From: Lachnospiraceae bacterium
Lineage (GTDB): Bacteria > Bacillota > Clostridia > Lachnospirales > Lachnospiraceae
Length of the DNA stretch: 36,494 nucleotides
Assembly (NCBI GenBank): GCA_017938285.1
Contig: JAGBBW010000149.1
Coordinates: 1 to 36,494 of the forward strand
Reading direction: 5' to 3'
The translations under genes were made by a program, and so were the position numbers. Every line of letters starts with the position of its first letter. Within the stretch, counting starts at the first letter, position 1. The notes under the pieces are model-generated. The model saw only the letters and a list, made by a program, of their open reading frames with translations. It did not search any database and was not told the origin of the DNA. Positions 16,049-25,070 of this stretch are shown here, piece after piece.

Positions 16049-16180
16049 TAAATAATCTATAAAATATATGTGGAATATTAGGGATATGTGTTACTTTCAT
16101 AACCAATAAGGGCATTAAAAATCTAATAAGTAACTAGGAGGTATTGCATTCCATAGAAAGTAATCTTATAGTTGATTCTT

Positions 16181-17107
16181 TTATAGAGAGGTTGTCTTTC
16201 TGTATTGCAGAGGTGTACATCCTACATATTTCAGAAAGTGTGTACCAAAATGGCTGGGACTGCAAAAACCGGTCATTTCGGCTATGTCTGCAATTCTAAG
16301 CTCTGGATTTTCCAAAAGAAACAGAGCCTCATGTATCCTGTATTGTATTAGAAAGTCTTTTGGTGTAATGTCCAAAACTCTGCGAAAGCATTTACACAAT
16401 TCACTTCTGTTAGTCATGGCAGCTTTGGCTATGATTTCAAGAGAAATATTCTTGTCGTAATTATCCTTCATGAACTGTAAAGCTGTCCGTACCCGTTCTT
16501 CATCTTTTTCCTTTGAAACATATCGTAATTTGGTGGTATCTGCATTATACAGAGTTGTGCTGTCCGTATATTCGCACAGCTTTAACCATATTTTAGAGAT
16601 CTGGTTATAAATTCTAAGCTCATAAAAAGAAAATTTTTCAATCATTATGTTAATGATTCTTAGCAATGAGGATTGAAGCTGCTGGTTCATTGGATTATCT
16701 TTGCTCCAAAAAACATACTTTAGTTGGGAATGTGTTATTGTTTCTATGCAGTTTCTGTATAAATCACAAGAAGTATCTCCGGAGAGTATGTCCGGCTTCC
16801 AGATAAAAGAATACAGCTTCCCATATCCTTTTTTATTTGGAGTAATTTGATGGAGTGCATGATTGTTAATAAATATAATTTCGCCGGGTTTCATGGTTAT
16901 TTTTTCGTTTCCTACCTGACAGGTAAAATCTCCCTCACTGATAAGTGTCATCTGCACTTCATCATGCCAGTGCCAACAAATATAGCCATTTTGAAAATCT
17001 GAAAAATCATTTAAATAGACTGTGAAAGGAAATTCTTTTGTTCCATGGGTTGTAGTTTCTTTGAGTGAATTATCCACAAGGGTAGCATTTCCGGTAAGCT
17101 GCTTCAT
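16181..17107 (-). CDS. AraC-family transcriptional regulator with cupin sensor
   Basis: A 308-residue regulator: an N-terminal cupin-type sensing domain (about 20-110, with CWHWHDEVQMTLISEG and MKPGEIIFINNHALHQI) followed by a helical linker and a C-terminal double helix-turn-helix (about 210-305, with ISLEIIAKAAMTNRSELCKCFRRV and IADIAEMTGFCSPSHFGTHFLKYVGCTPLQYRK). ATG 17107 has AAGGAG eight bases upstream; the in-frame start at 17149 has no site. It is divergent from kduD with 135 bp between the start codons, so it probably controls kduD, and perhaps itself, in response to a sugar acid. The effector is unknown. The product's N-terminal HWH metal-binding pattern fits the cupin fold. Confidence 0.9.
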   Translation of the reverse strand: MKQLTGNATLVDNSLKETTTHGTKEFPFTVYLNDFSDFQNGYICWHWHDEVQMTLISEGDFTCQVGNEKITMKPGEIIFINNHALHQITPNKKGYGKLYSFIWKPDILSGDTSCDLYRNCIETITHSQLKYVFWSKDNPMNQQLQSSLLRIINIMIEKFSFYELRIYNQISKIWLKLCEYTDSTTLYNADTTKLRYVSKEKDEERVRTALQFMKDNYDKNISLEIIAKAAMTNRSELCKCFRRVLDITPKDFLIQYRIHEALFLLENPELRIADIAEMTGFCSPSHFGTHFLKYVGCTPLQYRKTTSL

Positions 17108-17144
17108 AATATTCTCCTTTTTTGATACGATTATGATATTTTTA

Positions 17145-17187
17145 AACACGAATATGTTTGTGTTAGGGATTTTGTTTGCAATATAAT
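17145..17187 (+). promoter_or_regulatory. kduD promoter region with a candidate operator
   Basis: TATAAT at 17182-17187 is a likely -10 for kduD; TTGTGT at 17158-17163 is only a partial -35 (18 bp spacer), as expected for an activator-dependent promoter. AACAC (17146-17150) and GTGTT (17160-17164) form an imperfect inverted repeat overlapping the -35, a candidate binding site for the AraC regulator. Confidence 0.4.
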
Positions 17188-17242
17188 GATAATTGACAAG
17201 AGGAAATATGTCAAATGAGTTTATCAGGAAGGGAAGTATGTT

Positions 17243-18010
17243 ATGAACGATATAATGAAGTTATTTTCACTTGAAGGTAAAACTGCAATTGTCACAGGTG
17301 CGAATACCGGGCTTGGACAGGGGATTTCGATTGCACTTGCTGGTGCGGGGGCAAAGGTTTTTGGAGTGGCACGAAGAAGCTGTACGGAAACCTTAGAAAA
17401 AATAAAACAGATTGGAGGCAGTTTTACAGAAATTATCGCAGACCTTTCAGATGTTTCGGCGATTGATACAATTTTAAATGAAGTTTCAAAGACAGCCTCC
17501 AGAGTAGATATTCTGGTAAATAATGCAGGTATTATAAAAAGATGCCGTGCAGAGAATGTAACTTATGAGGATTGGGATATGGTAACAGATATCAATACCC
17601 GCATGGTATTTTTTCTTTCCCAGGCAGTAGCAAAACAATGGATAACAGATGAGAAAGGTGGAAAGATAATCAATATTGCTTCTATGCTTGGCTATCAGGG
17701 TGGTGTTTATGTTCCGGCATATACAGCCAGTAAAAGTGCTGTAATAGGTATTACTAAGGCACTTGCTAATGAATGGGCACATTATAACATAAATGTCAAC
17801 GGTATTGCACCAGGATACTTTGCAACAAATAATACAGCCCAGCTTAGGGATGATGCAGAACGAAGTGAAGATATACTAAGCAGAATACCTGCTGGAAGAT
17901 GGGGAACACCGGAAGATGTTTACGGAGCAGCTATTTTTCTTGCTTCGGATGCATCTGCATATATGCATGGCTTTACAATCGCTGTTGATGGTGGCTGGCT
18001 GGCAAGATAA
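17243..18010 (+). CDS. kduD: 2-dehydro-3-deoxy-D-gluconate 5-dehydrogenase
   Basis: Short-chain dehydrogenase of 255 residues that interconverts 2,5-diketo-3-deoxygluconate and 2-keto-3-deoxygluconate with NAD(H) in the breakdown of pectin-derived or glycosaminoglycan uronates. TGANTGLGQG (18-27) binds the cofactor, NNAG is at 93-96, and the catalytic Ser147, Tyr160 and Lys164 stand in IASMLGYQGG and PAYTASKS. The C-terminal AVDGGWLAR and IPAGRWG-x-PED match KduD as I know it closely, more than generic FabG. The start at 17243 follows GGAAGGGAAG. No kduI, kdgK or lyase gene is adjacent, so the rest of the route must lie elsewhere. Confidence 0.85.
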   Translation: MNDIMKLFSLEGKTAIVTGANTGLGQGISIALAGAGAKVFGVARRSCTETLEKIKQIGGSFTEIIADLSDVSAIDTILNEVSKTASRVDILVNNAGIIKRCRAENVTYEDWDMVTDINTRMVFFLSQAVAKQWITDEKGGKIINIASMLGYQGGVYVPAYTASKSAVIGITKALANEWAHYNINVNGIAPGYFATNNTAQLRDDAERSEDILSRIPAGRWGTPEDVYGAAIFLASDASAYMHGFTIAVDGGWLAR

Positions 18011-18100
18011 AAATATAAGCACTTTGTAAACTTATACCGTTTGACGGAGCAGCAAATCACAATTCAGCAAAAATATATTAAAAATCACACCAACCTGATT

Positions 18101-18138
18101 CACAGCCTGCCCAGACCTTAATCCGGGCAGGCTTTTCC
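18101..18138. terminator. Bidirectional terminator between kduD and the SGNH lipoprotein gene
   Basis: GCCTGCCC (18105-18112) and GGGCAGGC (18125-18132) form an 8-bp stem followed by a T-run. It separates convergent genes. Confidence 0.8.
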
Positions 18139-18148
18139 ATTCCTATCT

Positions 18149-19453
18149 TTAATGCGACAACAGCAGACGCAGCAATGCAAAATCATCACCTTCTGATTTC
18201 TCTGACCTCTTAATGGTCACGGTATGCTCTGCTTCTTCCTCTGACACAAAAATTTCCTGGGAGTAAGCGTAAGCACCCCAGCCATCCAGAAACTGCGCCT
18301 GGAGATTTGCCTTATGTTCTCCGTCTACCCACACTTCATACATGCCATATTTTCCGCTGGTGGAACGCCAGAACAGAATGCCCAGGTTGCGGCAGGTCAC
18401 CGTAAACGTAATTTCTCCATCTCCTTCTGTTGTGGACCATACCTTCCCCCAGCCATTAAAGTCATTGGCTGTTTCTGTAAATGTACCAAGGGCATCCGGC
18501 GTAATGTCACCGATACCCACCATTTCTGCGTTTTGGTAGCGTTCTTTTGTCACTGCCTTTTTATCAAACGGCACCGGCTCCCCATAGGAATCCAGCTCTG
18601 CGTACACGTTATTTAAATACTTCCAGAGCATTTCACCTACCAGAGCGTGACCGAATACAGACGGATGGGAAACATCACCGGACAACTCCTCCGCTGTATA
18701 CCTGCCGCTTTCATAAAAATCAGAGAGCAGGTTTAAGTGGCTCACCATCGGCAGCTCGTAATTAAAGCCGATGAGCTGGTGCACACTCTGGGCAGAATTC
18801 AGGTTTGTCTGCCCCATAAACAGAAGCAGGACTGCAGGTGCATCTTCCGACTTTAACACCTTGCGTACCAGATTGTCATAACTGTTTTTATAAGAATTAT
18901 TGCCGCCATCATTCACGGAATATTCAATTAAAACCAGGTCCGGGTGATAATCCAGCACATGCTCCTGTACTCTGTGTACGCCAAGGTAGGAATCCGTACC
19001 ACCGATTCCGGCATTCACCACCGTTACTTCCACCTCTGGGAAAGTCTCTTTCCACCAGGAAAAGAAAATATCCGCATAACAGGCTCTTGTTTTAATTTCT
19101 GAGTCCAGAGGACCGCTGGAAATCGACCCCTGGGTAATGGAACCTCCGATTGTGGCAATGGTAATTGGCTCTCCTGCTTCTGCCTTTTTCATCACAGCCG
19201 CCAGAGCCGTATTATCACACACCTTCCACGGGCTGGCAGTGTGCATATCCTCTTCCGTCAGATAATCCGTCCATGCCGGAACAATCGTCCGCTCCGGTGC
19301 AGGGGTTGCCGTCGGGGCTTCGGTTGGAAGCGGTGTCGCCGTTGCTTCCACAGGTGCCTGTGTTGGAGAGGCTTCCTCCGTACTTCCCTGACATCCGGCA
19401 AGCAGGGCAATACCGCCTGCCGCCAGTAATGTTGTAAGCCATTTCTTTCTCAT
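18149..19453 (-). CDS. SGNH/GDSL hydrolase lipoprotein
   Basis: A 434-residue lipoprotein. The signal peptide ends in lipobox LLAGC (Cys21), followed by a Thr/Pro/Ala/Glu-rich linker (about 22-55) that keeps the domain off the membrane. The SGNH domain has Ser105 in GGSIT (a variant of GDSI), NAGIGGTDS with its Gly, SVND with Asn181, and Asp260/His263 in DVSHP. The last 100 residues (about 325-434) form a beta-rich domain that may bind carbohydrate (FTETANDFNGWGKVW; FWRSTSGKYGMYEVWVDG). It is likely an extracellular acylhydrolase on glycans. ATG 19453 has a GGAAAGGAAA site. It follows the YitT gene by 25 bp and both look cotranscribed. Confidence 0.85.
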   Translation of the reverse strand: MRKKWLTTLLAAGGIALLAGCQGSTEEASPTQAPVEATATPLPTEAPTATPAPERTIVPAWTDYLTEEDMHTASPWKVCDNTALAAVMKKAEAGEPITIATIGGSITQGSISSGPLDSEIKTRACYADIFFSWWKETFPEVEVTVVNAGIGGTDSYLGVHRVQEHVLDYHPDLVLIEYSVNDGGNNSYKNSYDNLVRKVLKSEDAPAVLLLFMGQTNLNSAQSVHQLIGFNYELPMVSHLNLLSDFYESGRYTAEELSGDVSHPSVFGHALVGEMLWKYLNNVYAELDSYGEPVPFDKKAVTKERYQNAEMVGIGDITPDALGTFTETANDFNGWGKVWSTTEGDGEITFTVTCRNLGILFWRSTSGKYGMYEVWVDGEHKANLQAQFLDGWGAYAYSQEIFVSEEEAEHTVTIKRSEKSEGDDFALLRLLLSH

Positions 19454-19478
19454 AATCGTTTCCTTTCCATGCAGCGCC

Positions 19479-20351
19479 TTAAATCCGCTTCTCAAAGTTA
19501 CCATTTACAATGACATGCTCGTCCACAATAACAAATGCCTGCGGATCGATTCCCTGCACAATCTCCATCATGTCATTGACCTCATACTTACTGATACAGG
19601 ACACCAGAACATGCATGGACTCTCCGGTGTAAGCACCCACTCCCTGCCACTCAGTAACCCCCCGGCGGGTCTGTTCGGTTATCTGCCTGTCAATGCCATC
19701 TTTTTTGGTAAAAATCATCACCCGCACATTAATGTTCTGATAATGGGTTCTGTCCAGTATCAGGGTAAATATCACGTTATAAATCAGGGAATAAATCACT
19801 GTCTGCGCATCAAACAAAAACAGAAGCACCGCATATAATGCCGCATTAAACATCAGGGAAATCCCTCCGACACTGGCTCCCTTAAACTTCTTTGCCGCCC
19901 AGACCGCAATAATATCCACTCCGCCGCCGCTTCCTCCGGACAAAAGAATCATACCGACACCTGCCCCGGCAGCAATGCCGCCAATCAGCACGGAAGTCAG
20001 GTAATCCTCCACTACCGGCACCTGAAGCGTTGGGACAAGTGTAATAAACAAACTCGTAGCTGCGGAGCCAATCAGTGTTTTTACAAAAAAACTTCTGCCA
20101 ATCTGATAATACGCCAGAAATAAAAGCGGAATATTAATCAGCATGTAAATAATACCATACAGATTCAGATTTCCTACATTCACAAACTGCTCCAGAAAGA
20201 AATTAATGACCTGTGACAGACCCACAGCACCGCCACTAAACAGATTCAATGGTGTCAGAAACAGATTCATGCCTAACGCATAGAGCAGGCTGCCTGTAAT
20301 AATCAGCCCTGCATCTTTTCCTATGGAAACCACCTTGTTTTTCTTTTTCAT
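19479..20351 (-). CDS. YitT-family membrane protein (DUF161/DUF2179)
   Basis: A 290-residue protein with five or six hydrophobic helices (about 12-210) carrying the YitT repeats, including a Gly-rich SGGAVGLSQVI and a second GGIAAGAGVGMILLSGGSGGGVDI, and a C-terminal soluble DUF2179 domain (about 215-288, with VRVMIFTKK and FVIVDEHVI). ATG 20351 has AGGGGAG upstream. The family's substrate is not known. It stands between a HAD phosphatase gene and the SGNH lipoprotein gene with short gaps, so it is probably cotranscribed with both. Confidence 0.88.
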   Translation of the reverse strand: MKKKNKVVSIGKDAGLIITGSLLYALGMNLFLTPLNLFSGGAVGLSQVINFFLEQFVNVGNLNLYGIIYMLINIPLLFLAYYQIGRSFFVKTLIGSAATSLFITLVPTLQVPVVEDYLTSVLIGGIAAGAGVGMILLSGGSGGGVDIIAVWAAKKFKGASVGGISLMFNAALYAVLLFLFDAQTVIYSLIYNVIFTLILDRTHYQNINVRVMIFTKKDGIDRQITEQTRRGVTEWQGVGAYTGESMHVLVSCISKYEVNDMMEIVQGIDPQAFVIVDEHVIVNGNFEKRI

Positions 20352-20431
20352 GCCAATCTCCCCTGCCATTCCAGGCTCATTTTTTATTCCCTGTATTCTT
20401 TTGTTTTTTTACTGACTCTTTCTTTCCTGTT

Positions 20432-21166
20432 TTACAGTTTCATTACCTCATACAGATCTGCTGCCTGCACACAGCCTTCCGGCAGCGCACCTTCAAAGTA
20501 GCTGGACTGCTCTGTATGTAAATAAATTGCCTTAATTCCAAAATCCAGAGCACCCTGTACATCGGACCAGCGGTCATTACCTACCATAACAGACTCCTCT
20601 TTTTTCAGGTCATGCTTTTTAAACAGTTCCTCAAAAAAATATCTGGATGGCTTCTTTACCTGTAAATCAGAGGAAAAGAAAATGTCATCAAACAGACCAT
20701 CTATACCAAGCAGCTGCATTTCCGGTGCCGTAAAGGAAGTCTGTGCGTTGGATAACAGATACACCTTCTTTCCAGCATCTTTTAAGTTCTGTAACAGTTC
20801 TGCCGCACCTGGGAACAGATGAAGTTTTTCCATGGTAATGGCACGAAAGGCTAACATGGCATTCTTTACGGTCTGCTTTGTTGCCTTAACACCCTTTTCC
20901 TTGTAAAGCGCCGCAAATACACGGTCCAAATCAATTTCCACTTCACGGACGGTAATTTCCGGATATTTCTTTTTCAGCTTCTTAAGAAGTGCTTCTTCCT
21001 CTTCCTGAATCAGGGAAACATAACGTTCTCTTAACTCCTGACCGCTGTAAGCCGCGCCCTGGGCAGAAACATACATGGCTGCCTTTTCCCATACGGAGGC
21101 AGTGCCCTCCTCTGTGTGAATGTCTACTAACGTTCCATATAAATCAAAAATATAATTCTGGTACAT
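20432..21166 (-). CDS. HAD-superfamily hydrolase (subfamily IA)
   Basis: A 244-residue phosphatase-type protein. Motif I is FDLYGTL (Asp8 as nucleophile; the usual second Asp is Tyr), motif II has LLSNAQ with the Ser, motif III is KKPS with the lysine, motif IV is MVGNDRWSDVQGA. A helical cap is inserted after motif I. The DLYGT form occurs in many HAD-IA proteins including nucleotidase YjjG-type and haloacid dehalogenases, so the substrate is open; the second Asp, which usually acts as general acid in phosphatases, is missing, which may mean another activity. AAAGGAAAA precedes the ATG. It is upstream of the YitT gene by 80 bp. Confidence 0.85.
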   Translation of the reverse strand: MYQNYIFDLYGTLVDIHTEEGTASVWEKAAMYVSAQGAAYSGQELRERYVSLIQEEEEALLKKLKKKYPEITVREVEIDLDRVFAALYKEKGVKATKQTVKNAMLAFRAITMEKLHLFPGAAELLQNLKDAGKKVYLLSNAQTSFTAPEMQLLGIDGLFDDIFFSSDLQVKKPSRYFFEELFKKHDLKKEESVMVGNDRWSDVQGALDFGIKAIYLHTEQSSYFEGALPEGCVQAADLYEVMKL

Positions 21167-21228
21167 TGTTTTATTTTTTCCTTTCTTTTATTATGCATGT
21201 TTTTCAACGCATTTTACTGTTCATTTTC

Positions 21229-21260
21229 GGAGGAATCACTGATTAATCACTGCTTCCTCC
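21229..21260. repeat. Imperfect palindrome sharing a motif with 24828
   Basis: GGAGGAA and TTCCTCC flank a palindromic TGATTAATCA core. The right half, TGATTAATCACTGCTTCC, recurs with one inserted T at 24828-24846, so it is a dispersed intergenic repeat. It lies 63 bp upstream of the HAD gene. Confidence 0.55.
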
Positions 21261-21280
21261 GAAGCCTCCGGCGGATCGCA

Positions 21281-21351
21281 CGAATTTGCAGTAGAAATTG
21301 CAGCTTCGCTGCGCAAATTCGGCGGGGAAAACGCTTTAATCAGCGTTTCCC
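21281..21351. repeat. Two further hairpins in the HAD-MATE spacer
   Basis: CGAATTTGC (21281-21289) pairs with GCAAATTCG (21313-21321); GGGAAAACGCT (21325-21335) pairs with AGCGTTTCCC (21342-21351) with one bulge. They follow the MATE gene on the minus strand. No clear T-run follows, so these are structured, not typical terminators. Confidence 0.5.
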
Positions 21352-21360
21352 TAAAAAAAG

Positions 21361-22719
21361 TCACACCTCAATTTTCGTCCACTTCCCTGAGCGGAATCTC
21401 CAGTTCGTCAGTATCAGCCGCACCACCTGGTCGCCAACCACGCCGAACCAGATACCAATGACTCCCATCCTGAGCACATACGCACAAAGGTAGGACACCG
21501 TTGGACGAATCAGGGTCACGCTGATGGTCGATGCCAGTGTAGTAAACTTCACATCCCCGGCACCACGGAGGCAGCCCATATAAATTACCTGTGCCACCTG
21601 CATTAATACAATAACCACCATAACCCTCATAATCTGCACACCAATGGAAACAGCATATTCATCCTTCGGAAAATATGCCCGGAAGAACGCTTCTCCACCT
21701 ACCAGATACAGTACGGACAGCACCACAGAAATCAGGTTTCCTATCCGCTGGCATATCGTTCCGTATTTCTTTGCCATATCCGGATCTTTTCTGCCAAGAC
21801 ACTGGCCAATCAGTGTTACCGCCGCCACCTGCATACCGTCTCCAAAGGAAAAAGACAACGACATGACATTCATGCCGACCTGGTGTGCCGCATATTCCTG
21901 TGTTCCCAGATTTGCTGCCATGACCGCAACGGACATAAAACCTGCACGCAGCAGAATCTGCTCAATAAAGACAGAAGACGCCAGCTTAAACAATGCCAGC
22001 GTATCTGCAATGGTTGCTTTTAATTTATTTGCTATAATATAACCAACATTGATAAAACTGTCTTTCCGGAAAATGGACGCAATACTCATACTGCAGGCAA
22101 CTACCGTACCAATCACTGTGGCAATCGCTGCACCTTCTATGCCAAGAGCAGGAAAACCAAACCTTCCTTCAATCAGCAGAAAATTTCCCACAACATTTAC
22201 CAGATTGGAGGTTAAGTTAGTGCGCATGGCAATTTTGGTGTTGCCGGAGCCACGCTGTGCCGCATTAATCGCCAAGGAAATAATGGAGAACAGAATACAG
22301 CCCATAATAATGCGGAAATATGCCACTGCACTGTCATGGGTATCTGCCTTGGAACCAGCCAGCCGGATAATCGGGTCTGCAAAAGCCACACAGACCATGC
22401 TGACCACAATTCCCGCCAGCACCACAAAAATCAGTGCTGACAGCACAGTCCGGTTTGCCCCTTCCCGGTCCTCCTGCCCTTTTCTGCGGGCAGTAATGGC
22501 AGAAAGTGCCACATTGGTTGCTATAAACAATGCCAGCCCCAGAAACTTCGGCTGGGTGGTAAGCCCCACCGCTGCCACTGCATATGTGCCAAGCCGGCTT
22601 ACCATCAGGGAATCCACCATGCCTACCAGTGCCACAAAAAAGGATTCCAGCACTGCCGGCCAGGCAACTCCCATGGTTGTTTTTAAACATGCTTTATTTT
22701 CCAAAAGCCAACGTTTCAT
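21361..22719 (-). CDS. MATE-family multidrug/sodium antiporter
   Basis: A 452-residue protein with about twelve hydrophobic helices in two halves, characteristic of MATE exporters such as NorM and DinF, driven by sodium or protons. Both halves carry repeated features: an N-terminal PAVLESFFVALVGMVDSLMVSRLGTYAVAAVG and a second-half EQILLRAGFMSVAVMAANLGTQEYAAHQVG. GGAAGGA precedes the ATG at 22719. It is 35 bp after the GH13 gene and likely cotranscribed. The substrate cannot be told. Confidence 0.93.
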   Translation of the reverse strand: MKRWLLENKACLKTTMGVAWPAVLESFFVALVGMVDSLMVSRLGTYAVAAVGLTTQPKFLGLALFIATNVALSAITARRKGQEDREGANRTVLSALIFVVLAGIVVSMVCVAFADPIIRLAGSKADTHDSAVAYFRIIMGCILFSIISLAINAAQRGSGNTKIAMRTNLTSNLVNVVGNFLLIEGRFGFPALGIEGAAIATVIGTVVACSMSIASIFRKDSFINVGYIIANKLKATIADTLALFKLASSVFIEQILLRAGFMSVAVMAANLGTQEYAAHQVGMNVMSLSFSFGDGMQVAAVTLIGQCLGRKDPDMAKKYGTICQRIGNLISVVLSVLYLVGGEAFFRAYFPKDEYAVSIGVQIMRVMVVIVLMQVAQVIYMGCLRGAGDVKFTTLASTISVTLIRPTVSYLCAYVLRMGVIGIWFGVVGDQVVRLILTNWRFRSGKWTKIEV

Positions 22720-22754
22720 TTTTATCCTTCCATTCTGTATATCACGTTATCCCT

Positions 22755-24764
22755 TTAAACGGCATCGTTAAAGTTTTTCAGTACAAAAGAGGAAAAGGCA
22801 GGCATGGTTAATGTCACTCTGCCATTCACTACCGGATAAAACCAGGCTTCCGGCTGCATAACTCCAGGCTTCGTTACCATCATGCTTACCATGCACGGTG
22901 AAGTGACATCCAGCTCTTCCACGGAAAACGTAATGTGTCTTGTATAATCGTTGTTATTGACTGCCACAAAGAACTGGTCTTCCCGGTCGAAACGGCCGAA
23001 ACTGATAATTCCATGTTCACAGTAGAGCGTCCGGAAAGACCCTGTCTTTACAGCAGGATACGTCCGATGAATACGAATCAGCTCACGGTGCAGATTAATC
23101 AGTTCTTTATCTTCCCTTCCCCACGGATACGTCCGCCGGTTATCCGGGTCCGTAAATCCACAGACTCCGGCTTCATCACCGTAATACAGGGTCGGTGCTC
23201 CCGGCCAGAGCATCTGGATTACAACAGCCTCTGCAAATACTGCCTTATTCACACCCTGCTCGGCTGCCTCAGCGCCCATATACTGCACTCTGCCTGCTTT
23301 ATGGTTTGTTCTCGTTAAGAAACGGGAGTGGTCATGGTTGGACAGCTCATTCATGGCACAATATAACGATGGTGTCTGGAATTTTGCCATATTATATTTC
23401 ATGCTGTGCAGGAAATGCTCATGGTTATTCCAGAGATGTCCCCGGAATTCATCGCTGTGCTTTTCCATACCGGTTAAAAACCAGGTGACCGGTTCCATAA
23501 ATGCATCGTAATTCATCACGGTGTCCCACTCATCTCCCTTTAACCAGGATGACGCATTCCCGTAATGTTCTGCTAAAATCACCGCATTGGGATTGGCATC
23601 CTTTACCGCCTTACGGAACCGTTTCCAGAACTTATGGTTAAATTCCTCGCTGTGGCCTAAATCTGCCGCCACGTCAAGACGCCAGCCGTCCACATTATAT
23701 GGCGGGGATACCCACTTGGCACCGATATGGCAGATATATTCACAAAGTTCCTCGGATTCCTCAAAATTCAGCTTCGGCAGGGTTTCATATCCCCACCAGC
23801 CTTCATAGGAATTGCGGTCATCCGGATTGCGGAACTTAAAAAACTTATGGTATGGGCTGCGCTTTGCCTGATATGCTCCCGGCTCATAACCGCCGCTGGC
23901 CGCATAAAACCCTTCCCTGTCCATCCACTTATTAAACGAGCCGCAATGATTAAATACACCATCCAGAATGACTTTCATCCCACGGCGGTGGATTTCCTCC
24001 ACCAGGCTGGCAAAATACGCATTGCTGGCCTCTAAATTTTCTTTGTCTGTTGTTCTTTTGATATAGCGTGCAAACGCGCTGTCTCCCACTTCACCGTCAT
24101 TCACAATGACACCGTAATGCGGGTCAATATGGTCATAGTCCTGACTGTCATACTTATGATTGGATGGAGAAACAAACATTGGATTAAAATAAATCACTTC
24201 TACTCCTAAATCCTGTAAGTAATCCAGTTTTTTACGCACTCCTGCCAGGTCGCCGCCGTAAAAGCGTCCTACATCCAGATGAGCTACCGGAGCATCCCAG
24301 TTGTCCACATGCTCCACCCGGGTACCAAGATAGCTGTATTCCCCATCTACAACATCATTCTGGCTGTCACCATTACAGAAGCGGTCCGTGTAAATCTGAT
24401 ACATGACAGCTCCTTTTGCCCATTCCGGCACAGAAAACTCCGGTGTCAGCAAAAAGTAAAATTCCCGGTTCAGATTCTCCGTCACACCACTGCGGTCATA
24501 GTAATATGTCTTTCCTTCATACGTAAAGGAAAAATAATACCATGCCTGTTTTTTGCCCATCAGAAGTTTACTGGCATAATAATCAAATTTCTCTCCTGCT
24601 TCCACCAGGCGCATCAGCACCTCACCTTTTTCAGTATGAAGCTTTGGACAGGCAGCGCATCCGGCAGGTACACGAAACCGTATCGTTACAGTTTCACCGG
24701 TTTTCAAATCCACCGGATTCCGGTATTCTTTCGTACCATCTGAAAAAAATAAATGCAGACTCAT
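22755..24764 (-). CDS. GH13 neopullulanase/cyclomaltodextrinase-like amylase
   Basis: A 669-residue cytoplasmic glycoside hydrolase of family 13 with an N-terminal beta domain (about 1-108) and no signal peptide. The conserved GH13 regions are visible: DGVFNHCG (268-275), GWRLDVAAD (360-368) with nucleophile Asp364, ILAEHYG (396-402) with acid/base Glu399, and NELSNHDHSR (472-481) with Asp478. QIYTDRFCNGD near 123-133 and the YGGDLAGV block are typical of the cyclomaltodextrinase/neopullulanase group. A C-terminal all-beta domain ends the protein. It should split alpha-1,4 (perhaps alpha-1,6) bonds in imported maltooligosaccharides or cyclodextrins. AGAGAGGAAAA precedes the ATG. Upstream of the MATE gene. 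Confidence 0.9.
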   Translation of the reverse strand: MSLHLFFSDGTKEYRNPVDLKTGETVTIRFRVPAGCAACPKLHTEKGEVLMRLVEAGEKFDYYASKLLMGKKQAWYYFSFTYEGKTYYYDRSGVTENLNREFYFLLTPEFSVPEWAKGAVMYQIYTDRFCNGDSQNDVVDGEYSYLGTRVEHVDNWDAPVAHLDVGRFYGGDLAGVRKKLDYLQDLGVEVIYFNPMFVSPSNHKYDSQDYDHIDPHYGVIVNDGEVGDSAFARYIKRTTDKENLEASNAYFASLVEEIHRRGMKVILDGVFNHCGSFNKWMDREGFYAASGGYEPGAYQAKRSPYHKFFKFRNPDDRNSYEGWWGYETLPKLNFEESEELCEYICHIGAKWVSPPYNVDGWRLDVAADLGHSEEFNHKFWKRFRKAVKDANPNAVILAEHYGNASSWLKGDEWDTVMNYDAFMEPVTWFLTGMEKHSDEFRGHLWNNHEHFLHSMKYNMAKFQTPSLYCAMNELSNHDHSRFLTRTNHKAGRVQYMGAEAAEQGVNKAVFAEAVVIQMLWPGAPTLYYGDEAGVCGFTDPDNRRTYPWGREDKELINLHRELIRIHRTYPAVKTGSFRTLYCEHGIISFGRFDREDQFFVAVNNNDYTRHITFSVEELDVTSPCMVSMMVTKPGVMQPEAWFYPVVNGRVTLTMPAFSSFVLKNFNDAV

Positions 24765-24827
24765 AGAACCACTTTTTTTCCTCTCTTTTCTAAATTAACT
24801 TATTTACCCTGCTCTCTAAAGAAGCAT

Positions 24828-24846
24828 TGATTAATTCACTGCTTCC
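24828..24846. repeat. Second copy of the 21240 intergenic motif
   Basis: TTGATTAATTCACTGCTTCC matches 21240-21257 with one inserted T and one mismatch. Here the motif also makes a small palindrome with GAAGCA at 24821-24826. It lies between the ftsH stop and the GH13 start. Confidence 0.5.
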
Positions 24847-24849
24847 CAC

Positions 24850-24888
24850 CATGAAAGTAAACAGGCTGGCAATCGCTTGCCAGCCTGT
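24850..24888 (-). terminator. Strong hairpin, likely ftsH-side terminator
   Basis: ACAGGCTGGCAA (24861-24872) and its complement (24877-24888) form a perfect 12-bp stem with a 4-base loop. On the minus strand it is followed by TTTACTTTC. The remaining intergenic stretch 24889-25070 is AT-rich and contains no ORF I can support. Confidence 0.7.
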
Positions 24889-25070
24889 TCGGAGAAGGTA
24901 TTTTTGTTACTTATGGGGTGTAGCAAAAACTATATAATGTATTGGGGTTTACGTGTGTTATTATAGTACAGTTCGTCCGATAAGTGTGCACAAACTTTAC
25001 AAAATTTTTCATGTTTTTTTGTTAATAATTACAAGAACCTTTTTTCGACCCCAAAAAATCCGTTGTTATT

